Source: Xenoacremonium recifei (Eukaryota; Ascomycota; Sordariomycetes; Hypocreales; Nectriaceae). Taken from it: DNA of 64,000 nucleotides. The position numbers and the translations under genes are program-made. Below, in pieces: positions 1 through 12,600 of the stretch. The notes beneath the pieces were generated by a model. That model ran no database searches. It was not told the DNA's origin and saw nothing but the letters and a program-made list of their open reading frames with translations. The stretch's first letter is position 1. Every line of letters starts with the position of its first letter. The stretch is from the NCBI GenBank assembly GCA_012184525.1, contig WOFQ01000016.1:124001-188000 (forward strand), read 5' to 3'.

Positions 1-1467
1 TAAGGCAAGGCCAACGAAAGGGTCGAAGAGAATGACCATCCTTGACAAGCTGACTGCAGCTCATTCCTCGGTTTCACCACAGTCCCTATGCGCCACGTAT
101 TATTTCAAGTTCAGTTCATTACTGCTATTAGGCTAATCTTTATCCTTCTGGAGGGGATAGGGCGACCTGGCTTTACCATATAAAACACTCGCTCGAGTTC
201 AACATAATGACTGAGGGCTTTCTGGTCAGGGGAAAGAGATTATTTCGCATTTGTTTCACCTGGCGCAGAGCTTTCGAATCTCTGTCTTCGTATCATGGGG
301 TTCAGGCCATGGGCATGATCTCTTATGGTAACCCTTTGCTCTCAAAGCTGAGAAATGTCGCAGAAGTAATTTGCCAAAGAGCTACCCGTGTGTACCGAAG
401 AAAGCTGATGCGGCTTGATCCTGGAAGTTGGACATGCGAGCCGTATTTCCAGAATTGCCAGCATTGCCTGACATTTCTGTGCCTCACGTGAGCTTTGGGT
501 GATTCTTTTTACCTTCACCCTCCCGAAACGATTTGACCTATTACGAAGACAAGGGTGGCTTGGAGAATCTCCCTGCATGAGTTTGGTCAGGATTGAAGCC
601 ATTGACAAATTCAATTTCCCGTGGACGGGACCGAGGCTGAATGGCATTTCGCTACGACTGTCTCCGACATCTGGCCGAACTATCCCACAGCTATCCACCG
701 GGATTCATTGGCGGAGGAAGTTTTCCTTCTCATGATCAACCCACAGGAAATTTTGACAGTGTTCTTTGTCATGATCGCCGACTGAAAAGGGCAAGGATAA
801 AATAAGGATTGTTGTCTTCCCCGCTAAGCCACGTCTAGGGGCTCGGCGAAAGCTTGATTTGATCTCAAACCGCTCGCTTGGCCCCTGGCCCTGGGGAAGA
901 ACCAATGACGAACACGGGAGCATTCGCTTGAATGCTTTCGGTACGCCTCTGGGACCATCGCCCAATAGTCCGGTGCGCCAATGAGTTTACATGGTTATGC
1001 AAGTGCCTGGCCTGTTAGAGGGGGGACGCGTCATATCGCCGAGCCGACTGTAGCTCCGAGCTGCATGCTGTCATTCTACCATGTCTCAAGCCATGTACCG
1101 CAGAGTACAGTGAGTGTACTTCGTACACGGGAATGATCCCCCTCGTTAGTGGTTCATTTCTTTCTGCCTAACGTCCCATCTGCAAGCTCGTATTGCAAAG
1201 CCATCACGGCCACGCGTACACTTCTGGGGATCCAGGTTACATGCTACGACTGTGGCAGTGAAGACCGGGAGCCGCATGTTTAAGCTTGAATCTCTCTATC
1301 TTGTCGTCTCAATGGGTTGAGAGTTACTTAGCCTACTCTTCCCTTGCCGCTTCTAGCCTGTACAACAGGTGGAAGCCAAGCCGTACTATCACCTCATTTC
1401 ACACTCACAACATCGCACGGCCATATCGTTGATATTCATCAACGTTGATGATTTCAAATTCCGAAAA
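1..1467. other. Left-edge stretch without a supported gene
   Basis: Short open frames on both strands here overlap each other and show no recognisable domain, signal peptide or coding pattern. A TATA-like TATAAA lies near 179, but the frame after it resembles no known protein. The last 150 bases are the 5' region of the phosphodiesterase gene that starts at 1468. Confidence 0.6.
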
Positions 1468-2794
1468 ATGAGCTCTTCTGAATCTCTACTGGAAATGTCT
1501 CTCCGTCCAAACGCCCGCAGTCGTTGGCTTGATCAACGAGGCCAACTTGACTGGGAAGAGTCTCCCAGGACCAGATGGTCCCCTCCGAAGTTTCTGGTAA
1601 GTCATACCTTGCACAAACCTAGTCCCACGCGGAATGAACATTGCTGACGCTTCATAGTGCAATCTCGCAGCGCGGATATTCCCGCACAAATTTGGTCGAA
1701 TGGTAAAGTTGGCTGTGTTAGTCTTCTTTCTGCTTGCCGGTGCTGTGATACATGAGTATGTCTACTCCTAGTTAATGCTCAAGTATAAGAAATCTCTGAC
1801 GCGGGCTTGCAGGATTATCTTCACTACTTCCACGTCCGATCCTTACGACATCAAATTCGCACGATTTCTGCGTCAAAGACTCTCTCCCCATGACTCTGCT
1901 ACCTATCCGGTCGAATTCTTTGGCAGCGTCATGCCAGTCCCATGTCACTCTCACAACGACTACTGGCGCGAGACACCATTGTATGCAGCGCTGGGGTCCG
2001 GCTGTGTAAGCGTCGAGGCCGATGTCTGGCTGCAGAACGGAGAGTTGTTCGTCGGACACACAGAGTCTAGTTTGCGCGAAGATATTACCCTCCGGACTAT
2101 GTATCTCGAGCCTCTTGCCAATATCTTGGAGGTGATGCACACTCCTCGACTGCCGGGCCAGAACCCTATGTCATCGGGCGTATTCTACAATGACCCAGAT
2201 CAGGCCCTCACCTTGCTCATTGATTTCAAAGCCCCATCGCCTGAAGCTTGGCCGGTGCTTCTTGAACTATTGCAGCCCCTACGAGACGCCGGCTGGCTTA
2301 CACATTGGAATGGCACAGCTCGAATCGAGCGGCAGATCACTATCGTGGCGTCTGGATCTATTGATTTCGAAATTCTGGTTTCCAATCATACTTATCGAGA
2401 TGTCTTCTACGATGCACCTTTGGACAAACTCGAAGATCACTCAGATTGGATTCTTGAGTCAGACGTTATACCGGAGCCAGACAGCAACACAGACGAAGCT
2501 GTTTGGCGTTTCAAATACAATCCATCAAACTCACACTATGCCTCCGCAAAACTTAGCAACGCAGTTGGTCCGGTCCTGTCTTCAAGGTTGTCTGTTCAAC
2601 AACTAGACATGATGAGCCGGCAGATTCGCAACGCTAGAGAGAGGCATTTAATTCCAAGATATTTTGGGACGCCCCGTTGGCCGAGAGGGTTGAGAGACAC
2701 AATCTGGGCGTTGCTGTTACAAGAAGGAGTTGGGATGCTGAATGTGGACGATTTAAGGGCTGCTAGGAAGGGTACTTGGGGAATTTGGCCTTGA
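1468..2794 (+). CDS. AIM6-like PLC-type phosphodiesterase, membrane anchored
   Basis: Probable exons are 1468-1596, 1658-1755 and 1813-2794, giving about 402 residues; all junctions keep frame and use GTAAGT or GTATGT donors. Residues about 59-75 form one hydrophobic segment after a basic stretch, so it is probably a signal anchor with the catalytic part outside the cytosol. At about residue 120 the motif CHSHNDYW is followed by VEADVW and GHTESS, which match the PLC-like phosphodiesterase fold of the yeast AIM6 (altered inheritance of mitochondria 6) family, related to glycerophosphodiester phosphodiesterases. The substrate is unknown. The start at 1468 was chosen because the upstream in-frame ATG at 1369 adds only an uninformative leader. 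The family call is firm and the activity is inferred. Confidence 0.85.
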
Positions 2795-2966
2795 TTATGT
2801 ATAACAGCTATTTACCGACGCTCTGTGATAGTTCCGGGAGACAATGTGAAAGTTTATTTTGGATGATAATGATAACTAACAAGCGGTTCAATTCTTTCGT
2901 AACAGTTCTATGTCTAGTTCTATGTCTAAATTTTTCACCACCCCACGACAAAACACTTCTCGAGTT

Positions 2967-4958
2967 TCAGACCTTATCCGCAATGCGTGCTTTCTCCTGT
3001 GCCCTGTTTGCCCTCCACTTCATTCCCCATTTCCAACTCATCATAGCCAATGGGCCGCTGACAACAGTCACCAGCGCCAGGCTGAGGAATGTTGTACCAG
3101 GTCCTAGAGACGCAATCATGTTCTCGACAAATGCGACACCAATTGCTCCCAACCCGCATCGCACGAGGTTGTTGATGGCTGTGCCACTGGCGCCCTTACC
3201 AGGACACAAATCGGATATGAGGGTCTGGTTCATCGCAAAAACGGCGTTGCTGGTGGCAGCAATGAGAAATTGTGCCAGCAGTGGGACAGCAATCCACCCA
3301 GGCTTGGAAATCAAGTTTGGTGAGGAGAGCGAGTAGCCATACGAGCCGGTGGCGAAGATGAATAGTGCTGTGACCCAGAGCAGATTTTGCTGGCGGGCTT
3401 GCTCTATGGGGAAGTCTACTGGCAGATTCTTCGCTGGCAGCTTGTAATCCAAGGGCAATTTGTGCTCGGTTCTGTATGCCGCTTCGGCCGCTTTGTAGTC
3501 CCGCGTCATAAGCTGCCCTATAACGGTAGAACCAATGATCGTTCCTAGGCCTGAAAAGAGTAATAATCAGCGAGGACCTTGGATACTATTGACGATGAAT
3601 ATGCGTACCATTTGGCAGAAAAGCAAGACCGAGGAGTGTTTCATTCAGTTTGAAGTTTGACTGAAACAAGCTAGTCGTGCTTGACGTGACCATGCTCCAG
3701 ATGGCGTAAATCACGCCACCAAAGAGGAGGTTGAAGAGGATTTCCTTTTGCGTCAGAAGCCTGAGAGGGTCGATAAATGTGCGTAATGTTACTCTCTTTT
3801 GGCTAGGGGCCTCTTTAGCGTCCTGCATATAGCTTGGCTCTGCTTTCAGCTTGTATATCAAAGGCCGGTAAACCCCCCTGAGCCGTATGGTCCCGTTGCC
3901 TGCAATCTTTCGCATGGTCTCGGGCAGGAATATAAAGATAGCAAATAAGACGAGAGATGAGAGAATCAAAAGGAAGACGAAGATTGACCTAAACCCCAGA
4001 GAATTGGACAGTCCACCGCCGAGGACAGGACCAACGGCGATACTGAAGTTCCGAACTAGCCATGGCATTAATCCATGCCCAATTTAAGGCACACAATTAG
4101 ACTTACTGGCTTGATAGAAACTTATGAAGGCGCCTCTTTCGGCAGGAGGAGCAATATCTTGGATAACGCCATTCCCTGGATGCAGAGTTAGGTGGGAGGT
4201 GCCAAGATCCCAAGCTCGAGATGCTTACCGATGCTAACGGTCGACGCGCTACCAGCTGCTTGTAACCCCCTGAAAACCAACAATACAGCAAAGTTAGGAG
4301 AGAAGGATAGTGCTATATTGGCAATGATGTAGACCGTGAATGAGGCGAGGTAAATCGGTCGTCGACCCAGGGCATCTGAGAATGAACCCCATATCAATGG
4401 GGATATTCCTTGAACGACGAGATAGGAGGTTATGGTAAGCGAAACCGCACTGAGGCTGACATGGAGATCCTGATCTCAAGTCAGTCAAGGGATGAGAGTA
4501 AAGTCTTTAGGCGTAAGGGTTCGTACTTGAGCGATTGTGTTCAGCGATGGGAAGTAGATGTTTGAAGATAATCCAGAAAATAGGCCAGCAGCTCCAATAA
4601 TAATTACCACTATCCATTTTTGTTGCTTTGCGAATATGTGATATGGTTGATCCTGATCCTGATCCGGTTCGGCTTCGGGTTCAGACTCGGAGCTCTGGTC
4701 GTTGCAATCGATCACGGTTCGCCGATCATCAAAGGGATCGTGTATATTCCTAGCCTTTCTCAACTGTGCTATGATAGAAGAACCGGGGTAAGGATTGCAT
4801 GGGAATGTGTTGCGTCTGGCCGGAAGGTTCCTGGGTTCATCTCCATAATAGCTGGTGTCTCGCCAGTCCTCGATCACGGTGAAGCGATGGGAAGGTTGAA
4901 GAGCTCGGGGAGCAGGAGAGAAATTATGCTCGCGCATGTCGGTGGGCAATAAGGACAA
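2967..4958 (-). CDS. MFS drug:H+ antiporter, DHA1 (QDR/Tpo-like)
   Basis: This is a multi-exon gene read from 4958 down to the stop at 2967. First exon 4527-4958; three further introns near 4.23, 4.10 and 3.58 kb rejoin frames cleanly, the last one joining PNG to LGTIIGS. The N-terminal 100 residues are hydrophilic and acidic. After them come about 12 hydrophobic segments with the MFS signature GSFSDALGRRP after helix 2 and the antiporter motif C-like stretch AVGPVLGGGLS. These are typical of plasma-membrane exporters of the DHA1 family that move xenobiotics, polyamines or fungal metabolites out against protons. The neighbours give no pathway context, and it lies more than 13 kb from the polyketide synthase. 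Substrate unknown. Confidence 0.88.
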
Positions 4959-6321
4959 AGATTGTTAGGGAAGATGAAAGGTAGGCAGATTGGCAAGATT
5001 GGTGGATAGTTGACCGAGACCCCGTGAAGTACTTGATCACAGCTTATATCTATAAGTTGATGTTCTCATATGTAAAGAGAGAGACGTCAATTTGGAGTAG
5101 AGATAGTGGCAATGGGCATCGACCACTTATACCAAGGGTGACTGGAACTTGATCAGTTATTGTACTGAAGATCAAAGAGGCTGAGCTGGCGGAGCTCGTA
5201 GAATTTGTTTCGTAGACGAGACACCTCCGGTATAGCAAGCTAATCATAGTACATCCGGGCGTCTCGGATGGACACTCCTCGGTGAGAAGCCGGCAGCCCA
5301 ATCAACAGTGGCTTATAACCCAAACCTCAGGCCCTCTGCGGTGCCCTTGGTCGTTGAAAATATGTACACACCTTGAGCTACTTATCATTGCCAGTGGACA
5401 CCCATGTCGCAGCTTCGCCAGTCCCACTGCTCCCAACCAAGGGATGCACCACGTTCGCTTCGTCATCAAAACGGACTTTGCTCACACATTATGTTCTATA
5501 CACACCACTCATACTTCGAGTTGGGAACCCTCGATCTGCGAAAGATCCAAGCCCTAGCCCAAACTGTGGAAACGCAACTTCGGCTAGTAATTTGGTCATA
5601 GAGATCTTGTCGCCCTCACCGTACTTAGACTTCTCGGCATCGTGCATGGGCCTCCTCAAACCAATATCACCAAATTTGGTGCAGACTTTATCCAATAGCT
5701 GGAATGCCCGGCATCATGATCGTCAAAGTTACTACACGTCACTAAAAGAGCCGCAGTGAGGATCAACGATAAGCAAGACCCTAGAAGATCGAGACGGTGC
5801 AGCTGGTGAACATTGGGCATTTGTCTCTGCGGGACGCGTGGCGATCGGCATAGAATACGGATTCAGGGGTTCGAGTGTACAGACGCGCGTCCGGATGGAT
5901 TGCATCCGAAGAGAGGCTGTGATACTGGGTTAGATATCATCGTCAGATAGGCTTGAAATGAAACGCATAACCTTAAGACGAACACCTATCAGACCGAAGC
6001 GTAGTCAAAGTTTAATGGACATAAAGAGGTGACCTTTCCCTTTTGCTCGCGCTGGCGTTTTAGTTACGCAGCATAGCCAGTGGGGCCTGACAGGGGTAAA
6101 GGAGTATCTCTAAGGGGGCAGAATTAAAACTCCGAACGGTATCGATTTATTCACTACTCCCCGAAGGGGCCCTCTGGTGAATCACTAAATAATATACAAC
6201 GTGATTCACGACCCTACAGGCAAAGAAGCGAGCCCGTCTATCCTTCATAATTAAGCCCCCTCTAGCATCCTATAGCCAGCCTAAGCAATACCTGTTCGCC
6301 GTGATGATGCTCAGAGATAAC
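4959..6321. other. Intergenic, no gene seen
   Basis: About 1.36 kb between the antiporter promoter and the 3' end of the phosphatase gene. The open frames at 5282-5759 overlap in several phases and resemble nothing recognisable. I see no RNA gene or repeat. Confidence 0.55.
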
Positions 6322-7956
6322 TCATATGAGGGCAGACACAGCAGCGGCCAGAGCAGCGATAAGAGTAGTCACTGAAACACCAACTAAGCTAGCAGCGGCT
6401 CCCTTCTTGGGAACATCGCTACCACTGTTGCCAGTGCTGTTGGAACTACTGGCAGCACAGGTCCGGGCTTTGTATAGCGTAGCCGTGTCAAGAACACTTC
6501 CATTCTTACTGGCGACGAAATCGTGCGTCATGTGCGAGCAGTTATGGAAAGTCAGTCGACTCCAGCCATATGTCGCGTTGTTGGTATCGAGACCGAAGCG
6601 GCTGTATGCCTTTCGGGGTTCCTGGAGCTCGTCGAGACCGTCGTAGTGGCCAGCGGCGCCGTTCGTGATGTACCAGGGGAAGCCGGGGTTGTTGAGCTCG
6701 TTGGGGTCGATTTTGCCCTCGGCAAGAGGGGCCTGGCGCTCGTAGACGTGGGCGTGGCCCGAGAGAACCAGATCGACCTTGTACTTGATGAGGAGCGGCT
6801 CGAAGACGTCCTTGCATGACCAGCAGATGGTGCCGCTCTCGTTAGCATGGCTCAGGTACCAAGGGCGATGGCCAGCGACGACGACCCAGGGGGTCTTGGA
6901 GCGATCGACAGCGGCCAGATCCGCCTCCAACCATGTTGTCTGGGCATCGATGGTGGCATTAACAGGTGACGCGCCCTCTCCCTCGACGCCCCCAACCTCA
7001 TCAGGTGCAATGAAGCCATGGCCTAGGTCAGTCTCGGTGTCGAGTTGGACGAAGTGAACCATGCCGTCGTCGAAGCTGTACCAGAAGTTTCCGGTGCCAC
7101 CAGACAACGCACTGGGCATGCGGAAGTGGTTCTTGAAACCGGTGAAGTTGGTCTGGCCTGGCATGCAGATGCTGGCTGTGTAGGTGATATTATTAGCATC
7201 GTCCGTGGTACCGCCGTTATCACAGTTGGCCTCGTGGTTACCGGGGCCGACCATGTAGGCCTTTGAGGCTGTGACAGACATCATTTCGTCGTAGAAGTCG
7301 TTTAGGATAGACTCGTACTCCTTGACGCCATCGGCAAGTGTGATGTTGGGCAGGAAACCCTGGATCATCTCCTTGAGCCAGTAATCGGCATAGGCGATGT
7401 CCCCGGGGTGCCAGACAAAGTCGAAACCGTTCTTGTGCGCTGCCAGCGACTCGATTGTGTTGGTTTCATTAATGGTCAGAATGTTGGTCTTGGCGACTCC
7501 TTTACCCGCGTCGGTGGTCAATCCCTGGCTTCCCATAGTTCCGAGGTCAACAACAACGGCGACCGCGAAAGGCGTAGTGTCGCCAGGCGCCTTACTGGTC
7601 GTGAAGTTGAACGGGGTTGTCCCATTGGCATTGATCAGCGGTCCTGGGGCGTAGAAGTAGGTTGTGTTGGGCTTCAACCCAGTGATCAATACATGGTTGT
7701 TGTAGGTCAGCGAGGTAGGATAGGTGACCGACACGCTGGATGAGGCCGTCTCGTTCAAGTTGTCCGCTGAGAGTCCCCAGTGGACGGTGGGCTTGTCCAG
7801 GTGCTGAAATGTGTTCCAGCTCACCCTCATGGCGCTGTCACCGAAGTACGCCAGGCGAACCTGCGAGTTCATTGTGGCGGGTGTTGCCGCCTGAGCGAGC
7901 TGAACCATGCTGCCAACGGCTGCTGCCGTGGCAATGAAGCTAATCCCGGTCTTCAT
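6322..7956 (-). CDS. Purple acid phosphatase, secreted, probable GPI anchor
   Basis: An uninterrupted frame of 544 residues. The start at 7956 gives a classic signal peptide (MKTGISFIATAAAV...), whereas the upstream in-frame ATG at 8028 would bury it, so 7956 is preferred. A fibronectin-like N-terminal part (RVSWNT) precedes a metallophosphatase domain with all metal-ligand motifs: VVDLG, HPGDIAYADYW, GPGNHEANC, VVAGHRPWY and SGHAHVYER. The C-terminus ends in a small-residue site followed by a hydrophobic tail (SLVGVSVTTLIAALAAA), as in GPI-anchored wall proteins. The family uses an Fe(III)/M(II) centre to cleave phosphomonoesters outside the cell, usually for phosphate scavenging. Several N-glycosylation sequons are present. 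Confidence 0.93.
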   Translation of the reverse strand: MKTGISFIATAAAVGSMVQLAQAATPATMNSQVRLAYFGDSAMRVSWNTFQHLDKPTVHWGLSADNLNETASSSVSVTYPTSLTYNNHVLITGLKPNTTYFYAPGPLINANGTTPFNFTTSKAPGDTTPFAVAVVVDLGTMGSQGLTTDAGKGVAKTNILTINETNTIESLAAHKNGFDFVWHPGDIAYADYWLKEMIQGFLPNITLADGVKEYESILNDFYDEMMSVTASKAYMVGPGNHEANCDNGGTTDDANNITYTASICMPGQTNFTGFKNHFRMPSALSGGTGNFWYSFDDGMVHFVQLDTETDLGHGFIAPDEVGGVEGEGASPVNATIDAQTTWLEADLAAVDRSKTPWVVVAGHRPWYLSHANESGTICWSCKDVFEPLLIKYKVDLVLSGHAHVYERQAPLAEGKIDPNELNNPGFPWYITNGAAGHYDGLDELQEPRKAYSRFGLDTNNATYGWSRLTFHNCSHMTHDFVASKNGSVLDTATLYKARTCAASSSNSTGNSGSDVPKKGAAASLVGVSVTTLIAALAAAVSALI

Positions 7957-9385
7957 GGTTGACTTAGGAAAATACACAATTTGCTGTCCTCCTGGCAATG
8001 ATTCACTGAAGTTTGCTGCCAAGGACAATGCTAGAAAGCCCAGGTTACGTGCCAGAAGAGGTCTTTAAATCATCCCGGACCAATGTTCAACTATTCTCAA
8101 AATCCAAGCCCGGCGCCAACGGCTAATCTCTTCTGGAGCTGCCATGATGAACTTTGCAAGGTCTAATCGAGGAGGATGAAAAATATTGAGAGACGGACAC
8201 ACGCACGTGGGCGTTGCTGGCCTTCTCCTGGACGGAGGCCATCGACAAACCAAATATTAGTGTTGAATGAGGAGAAGGAGGATGGACGGTTGAACTTTGG
8301 TGCGGGCTTGTACGCGAGTTCGGCATTAAACTGGCTCGGATCCGATATCTAGAACAGTCGTTGCTTTGTCATTTTTCACTGCTAAACGCATCTATCGATC
8401 CCACACCAGGACCTTCGGTCTGGCATTGGGAAAGGATCAACTCGAGTAAGAAAAAAATCGACCGTGCCGAATGCTGCGTGCTGAGGTTAGCGAGGCCAGA
8501 AGATCAGTGTTAGTAAAAATAACTGGTAGTTTGGTGTTTGGCGAAGATGCAGTATCAGGATGTAGGTTCTGAAACCACCTCCTCGACCGGGCACATGGGG
8601 ACATTCCTGAATTCAACTCCCTGAGTAATTCAATGACGTGTCACGGTCAATTGACCTTCTTGATGGCACCGATATCTTCCCTTTCTGGTGGCTCTGGCAA
8701 CCCGTGATGGACTGATTACATCATTGCACCTATCATGAAGGAGAATTTGGAAGGACGCGTGGAGGAGGCGTTATGGTTGACCCAGTATGCTCCAACAAGG
8801 GTGAAGACCATGATTACTTCACGAGTGGATGCCTTCACCACCCCTTTTCTGTTCAAGTCGGCAAGAATGTTTGGATGTTTGAAGTTTGCCTGTCGTTCCA
8901 TCAAGGCCTGAAACCCTGGTCGCAAGGAGGCGCAGGGCCTGGCTAACGGGAACTAGATCCCCTAGTAAGACACTACTCGACTGATCTGCCTTCTGCAGAT
9001 CTCGGTTTTATCGGCAGACCTCGGATATTGTAACTCCTCGCGTAGCTCTAAGCCTCGACAAACACGCATGACAAGCCCAATGACATTGAAATCTCGGGTT
9101 CATAGATTACGCATCCGAATCGCGGGCATGTCAATTGGTTGAAGGTCGGCGACCCGCAGCGGCTGGCTGACCCATGCCTGCACTCCTTGCTTTGGAGAAG
9201 TACCAGACATGTAGCTGTGTGTAGCCACTGAGACGGCAAGCATCACCGCCTCACCAGGGCAAGAGCCACTTGGTTTTGATATAAATGGTGTGAAATAAGG
9301 GTGCGGGAGCAATGTGAATCATTGGCCTATTTTTGAGTGCTGCCATGCATTATTTCCTACCACGCAACTAAACCCAGATTCATTC
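7957..9385. other. Intergenic, with TATA-like site at 9279
   Basis: Divergent intergenic region between the phosphatase and the GT32 gene. The short frames at 8716-8925 and 9048-9312 lack recognisable features. ATATAAA at 9279-9285 is the only promoter-like element I can point to; it would place transcription start near 9310. Confidence 0.5.
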
Positions 9386-10491
9386 ATGGCTTGGAAGCCC
9401 TCTCACGGCTTAGTCCGTGCAGTATACGACGAGGAACGCTTGAGATGGCTGGGCAGACGCATGCGGTTCCCGAGAATCAGGAGGAACACAGCATTCCTGC
9501 TCCTGATAGACGTCATGGTTATTGTTATATTGGTCTGTTTGATCGAGCCGCTCATCACTTTGTTGCGTAGAAATGAAGAATTATTTGGACCTCGGTTTGA
9601 GATTCCTGGTACGGATGGCCATCCAAACGAAGGACCAATAGACATCCCGCGCATTTTGCACCAGACATGCGCCAACGACACAATTCCAGAGAAGTGGGTT
9701 TATCCCCAAAGGACCTGCAAAGGAGTATACTCCGACTTTGAATACAAAGTAAGATCTGGTTTCCTCAAGGGCATCGTCCTTTAGATGTTTGCTGATTATA
9801 TTCAACGTCACAGCTGTGGACAGATGATCTTGCTCGCGAATTCCTCACTGCCGAGTATCCCTGGTTCGTGGACATCTGGGATAACTACACTTTCCCAATC
9901 CAACGTGCAGATTCAATTCGCTATTTCGTCCTCAACCATTTCGGTGGAATATATCTCGACATGGACACCATCTGCAAGGAGCCTTTTCCGATCGAACTCA
10001 TCGAAGGTGTCGGGCATCGCGCTCTGTTCAAATCCACGACACCTACTGGCATCACCAACGACTTTATGATATCAACGGCTGGGCATCCAGCTTTCGCGGC
10101 CGCTGTCACTAAGCTCCCCGTCTTCTACCGCATGACACGGCTCTGGGCCTGGCTTGAACCGTATACCGCCATCATGCTGTCCTCTGGGCCACTCTTCATA
10201 ACTCTGGTGGTGGAGGATTACTTGCTTGGGCTGCCCTTTCTCCCTTCACCAACGGTCCAGGTCATCGCTGTGTCCAAGCTGCATCCATACATCACGGACC
10301 TGGAAAGCTCCACCTGGCACCGATGGGACACAGGTATCCTGATGTGGATGGGAGAACGACCGTGGTCTTGGTTCAGTCTGGGATTCTTGGGATTGTTCGT
10401 TGGGTTTTACGTCTTCAACCGAGCTCTGGTGATGCTTTTCAAAGCTCCTCGCAAGATTCTATCGGTTTCTTATTCTCTAAAGCGGAGATGA
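9386..10491 (+). CDS. GT32 mannosyltransferase, MIPC synthase-like (SUR1/CSH1)
   Basis: Exons 9386-9748 and 9814-10491 join in phase 0 (346 residues; an in-frame ATG at 9314 would add 24). The TATA-like element at 9279 favours the inner start, because the outer one would sit at the transcription start. A hydrophobic N-terminal segment (AFLLLIDVMVIVILVCLI) is followed by the GT32 hallmarks PRILHQT, RADSIRYFVLNHFGGIYLDMD and the C-terminal STWHRWD. The DxD of YLDMD binds Mn-nucleotide sugar. A second hydrophobic stretch near the C-terminus fits a Golgi membrane protein. In yeast the SUR1/CSH1 relatives add mannose from GDP-mannose to inositol phosphorylceramide, the likely role here. Confidence 0.9.
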
Positions 10492-11323
10492 CACAACACT
10501 TCAACCTATGTACTCTTAGATCCTGGACTACACGACCGAAACCAACAGCTGCGCTCTGCCCATGCCCTTCAGAGGTTAAATAAAGAGGCAATCTTCAGGG
10601 GTTTGGCTTCAAGAACGGCGGATTTTTCGAGGCAAAGAGCAGTGGGGAAACTCTTAATAGTTGTAACAGTATTACATTGGTATTGATTAAAATAGAGAAA
10701 TAAAAGGCAAGGTTACTCCAAGAAAGTTCGATCCGTTGGCAAGTTGAAAGTGCACACATCTGCGACGGGACTTTGCTAATATACTGTGGTCAGTATCTTG
10801 CTGACTTTCGTTATCCGAATGATCATTGCACACCACGATCATTAGCGCAAGGTTTGTTGAGAGACTGATTATGTATTCCAATTCTAGCCTTGTGTGAATG
10901 ATATTCGGGTGAATTTTAGGCAGGGGTTTCTGGCGATAGGAGAAGACAGAATTTCATCGTTGTGGTAATAAAGAAACTCTGAGCTCCTACAGGGTAATTG
11001 GAATCTGGTTGGGATCTGCCCACTCAGGTAAAGTAATTTGGAGATGAACGGGGACAGCTCTGCATAGGCAAAAAGAAACCCCTTAAGTATAGCCTGACTA
11101 TTAATGTCTATTTATTTTTATTCTCATTTTCTTGAAATATTCGAGGCCATGCTGGAAAGCGATGGTTCGCATGCTGCGGTTCTTGAACAAAGAAACAGAC
11201 GAGCTTCGGCCCCACCATCAACCTCCCCTGCAATCCATCAACCCCAACTTGATCTTTGTTGACTTCAACATCCACATCCAACCTTCCAGCTTGAGTCCCA
11301 GGACCAGCTCCTCACCCGTCACA
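10492..11323. other. Intergenic, no gene seen
   Basis: Includes the 3' region of the GT32 gene and the 5' region of the dynactin gene. AT-rich in places; no supported gene or repeat. Confidence 0.5.
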
Positions 11324-11977
11324 ATGTCGCGCCGACCAGCAAGAGGCGAGTACATTGAAACTGTAGGTCTTCGCATCCTGACCTTACTTCTGGTCCGCCT
11401 CTAACGTAGTTAGGACACCGGCAACAAGGTCGCCCGCAAGGCCAACCTCGTCGGCACGCAGAACATCATGCTAGGCGGCAAGACCGTCATCCAGCCCGAA
11501 GCCATGATCCGCGGCGACCTGACACGAACGACGCCCTCCTCCTCGTCCTCCTCTGGTTCGACCGCCGCGCCCGCCAGCAACACCGCCGTGGCAATGGGCC
11601 GGTACTGCTTCCTCGCGCGCGGCGCACTCCTGCGTCCACCTGGCCGGATCTACAAGGGCGCCTTCACGTACATGCCGCTGCGAATGGGCGACCACGTGTT
11701 CGTCGGCCAGGGCACGGTGGTGCAGGCCGCGAGCGTGGGGAGTCATGTGCATATCGGCAAGGGCTGCACGGTGGGCGAGTTTGCCATCATCAAGGACTAC
11801 GTCAAGATCTTGGATGGGACGGTCGTGCCGAGCATGATGGTGATCCCGAGCTTCTCCATTGTCGCTGGTCAGCCGGCGCGCGTGGTGGGCGAGATCCCGG
11901 AGGGTGGGCATGATGAGTTTGAGCTCCGGGAGCTGTACAAGACAGTTGGGAACAATCCGCAGAACCCGACAGTCTGA
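11324..11977 (+). CDS. ro-12: Dynactin subunit p25 (DCTN5 / RO-12 type)
   Basis: Exon 1 is only 39 nt (11324-11362, MSRRPARGEYIET); exon 2 runs 11414-11977, joined in phase 0, for 200 residues. The second exon encodes a left-handed beta-helix with hexapeptide repeats: NLVGTQNIMLGGKTVIQP, then HVFVGQGTVVQAASVGSHVHIGKGC and VPSMMVIPSFSIVAGQPARVVG. This is the pattern of p25, a pointed-end subunit of dynactin, the cofactor that links dynein to cargo such as early endosomes in hyphae. A Ser/Thr-rich insertion (about residues 32-45) separates the first strands. The name ro-12 is by analogy with Neurospora and is not confirmed by search. Confidence 0.92.
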
Positions 11978-12600
11978 GGAACCGCACCCGCCTGACTCTT
12001 CGTGCTGTCAGTCTGCCATAAAGAGATGCAACGTTGACAATCACCGAAGAGGCAAGGCTACAGAGCAAGACGACACGTTCTGGATCACCAGACAGAAGAG
12101 GAGCACCAAGGGTCAGGTCGGCGGATTGACAAACGCAATCCCATGGCGTGATGGAGTCACCCGGAGTTTTACGATACCCTTTTGTTTTATCTGATACCCA
12201 TTCCGTTCTTTCTCTTACCCTCAATGTCACGATTCACATATGGCATCAAGATTGCCAAGTCATGATGCTTTCCATCCTCTGGTCCTGTCCACCTTGACCA
12301 ACTCACCCAGGTGAATCAGCACCAAAGGGTCACGACTTCAGCAGTGTTGCAGTGTCTGTTCTTACGGCAACACAGATGGACTGTCACTCTTGTGCAACCT
12401 GTCCATCATGGCAAACTGTTCGTGTCTGGGCGTCTATAAGAGGAGATGTTCCTCCCGCAGATCGCCAGTTTCAGCTCACAACCAGCCTCGGTAACTTACA
12501 CATGACATATATACCCAACGTCTCGCCATCTCAAAGGCTATATTCCCCTTTTTATATCGCTTGCGAGCTCGCGCCATCGGTACTGGACTCCTTCACCACG
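11978..12600. other. Intergenic, no separate gene
   Basis: The frame of the following unknown protein is open upstream to 12352, so part of this stretch could be coding if an earlier start is used. Otherwise nothing is seen. Confidence 0.4.

Noticed and set aside
2795..3336. Plus-strand frame beyond the phosphodiesterase
   Set aside because: Antisense to the last exon of the MFS antiporter.
6000..6300. Possible tRNA or small RNA
   Set aside because: I could not fold a cloverleaf or find A/B box elements with the right spacing by eye.
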